A DNA stretch of 64,000 bases from Zygnema cylindricum (Eukaryota > Streptophyta > Zygnematophyceae > Zygnematales > Zygnemataceae), in the NCBI GenBank assembly GCA_037447655.1, contig JBBHKE010002856.1, positions 255,584-319,583 of the forward strand. Direction: 5' to 3'. The translations under genes were made by a program, and so were the position numbers. Numbering within the stretch: the stretch's first letter is position 1; the number at the start of each line of letters is the position of its first letter. Positions 63,723 through 64,000 of this stretch are shown in pieces. The notes below the pieces were generated by a model. The model worked only from the letters and a program-made list of their open reading frames with translations, ran no database searches and was not told where the DNA came from.

Positions 63723-64000
63723 TATTGAAAAATGTTATTTTATATTTTATCTTTTTGAGTCCTGCATTTCTCATACTTGTCGTAGTCACTGAGAACTGAC
63801 TGGCAGCCATGTCTGCCTTAGAAAGATGAGAAGATAGACATGAGATATGGCTCCTGCAAAAGAAACATTGCCACACCGGGGATTTGATCCTGTATCCTAC
63901 GGAGAAGAATCGTACGACTTAGCCATCCGCCTTATCCGTTAGGTCTTGATGAAACGTAACATTATTGTATTTGATATTTATATAACGTTATATCTACCGC
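63723..64000 (+). repeat. LTR running off the window
   Basis: Starts near TATTGAAAAATG, with the conserved CTCATACTTGTCGTAGTCAC block at about 63770 and AGCCATGTCTGCC after it. Only the first ~280 bp are visible. Confidence 0.6.
63876..63950 (-). other. tRNA-like module in the 63723 LTR
   Basis: Minus strand: CGGATGGCTAAGTCG (A-like) and CAGGATCAAATCCCC (B-like). Confidence 0.55.

Noticed and set aside
63878-63948. An ordinary tRNA gene at the window end.
   Set aside because: Same reasoning as the other modules: it lies at the usual place within an LTR and the arms do not pair fully.

Overview
The window looks like heterochromatic, transposon-packed nuclear DNA of a land plant. Nearly all recognisable coding sequence is Ty1/Copia-type gag-protease-integrase-RT-RNase H, plus one decayed hAT DNA transposon; I found no intact host gene. 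The species cannot be told from the sequence. Coordinates were read by eye; LTR ends were fixed where TG...CA termini, a primer-binding site, a polypurine tract and a target-site duplication (TSD) agreed.

Layout. 1-5459: decayed minus-strand Copia element 'A' with its LTR. 5460-12494: a tandem array of a very small LTR element (TRIM) with four ~220-310 bp LTRs and three ~57 bp internal domains; a hAT transposon (5702-9128, itself holding a solo LTR) and a solo LTR inside a solo LTR (10366-11718 in 9625-12042) interrupt it. ~12845-37138: minus-strand tandem Copia remnant 'C' (partial gag-PR-INT, LTR, RNase H, LTR, RNase H). Its last RNase H holds a Russian-doll nest on the plus strand: element B (17356-36876, TSD CCTCT) contains D (23343-36226, TSD ACACT), which contains H (23769-30190, TSD TAAGA). 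37139-49754: LTR scrap, then minus-strand element F, which contains the only intact element, G (40127-46473, TSD TGAGG), with one 1449-codon gag-pol frame. 49755-54389: three LTR copies around unassigned DNA. 54655-59971: a purine-rich 12-bp-unit minisatellite split by LTR element E (55361-59804). 59972-64000: gag-plus-scraps deletion derivative J and two further LTRs that run off the window.

Three features recur. (1) In C, D, G, H and J, and more weakly B and F, the bases right after the 5' LTR read GGTTATGGGCCCACC or a near variant. From memory this is complementary to the anticodon arm of plant initiator tRNA-Met, not its 3' end: the half-tRNA priming known from Drosophila copia. The bases also encode the start of Gag (QVMGPP), and where the start codon can be traced it lies inside the 5' LTR. 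(2) Nineteen LTR copies carry a tRNA-like D-arm/T-arm (A box/B box) module; in the large LTRs it is antisense to the element, in the TRIM it is sense. (3) The large LTRs share a GTAC-rich inverted repeat upstream of the TATA box and a ~20-bp block near their 5' end. G would be the natural autonomous driver of its family, but its protease active-site Asp codon reads His.
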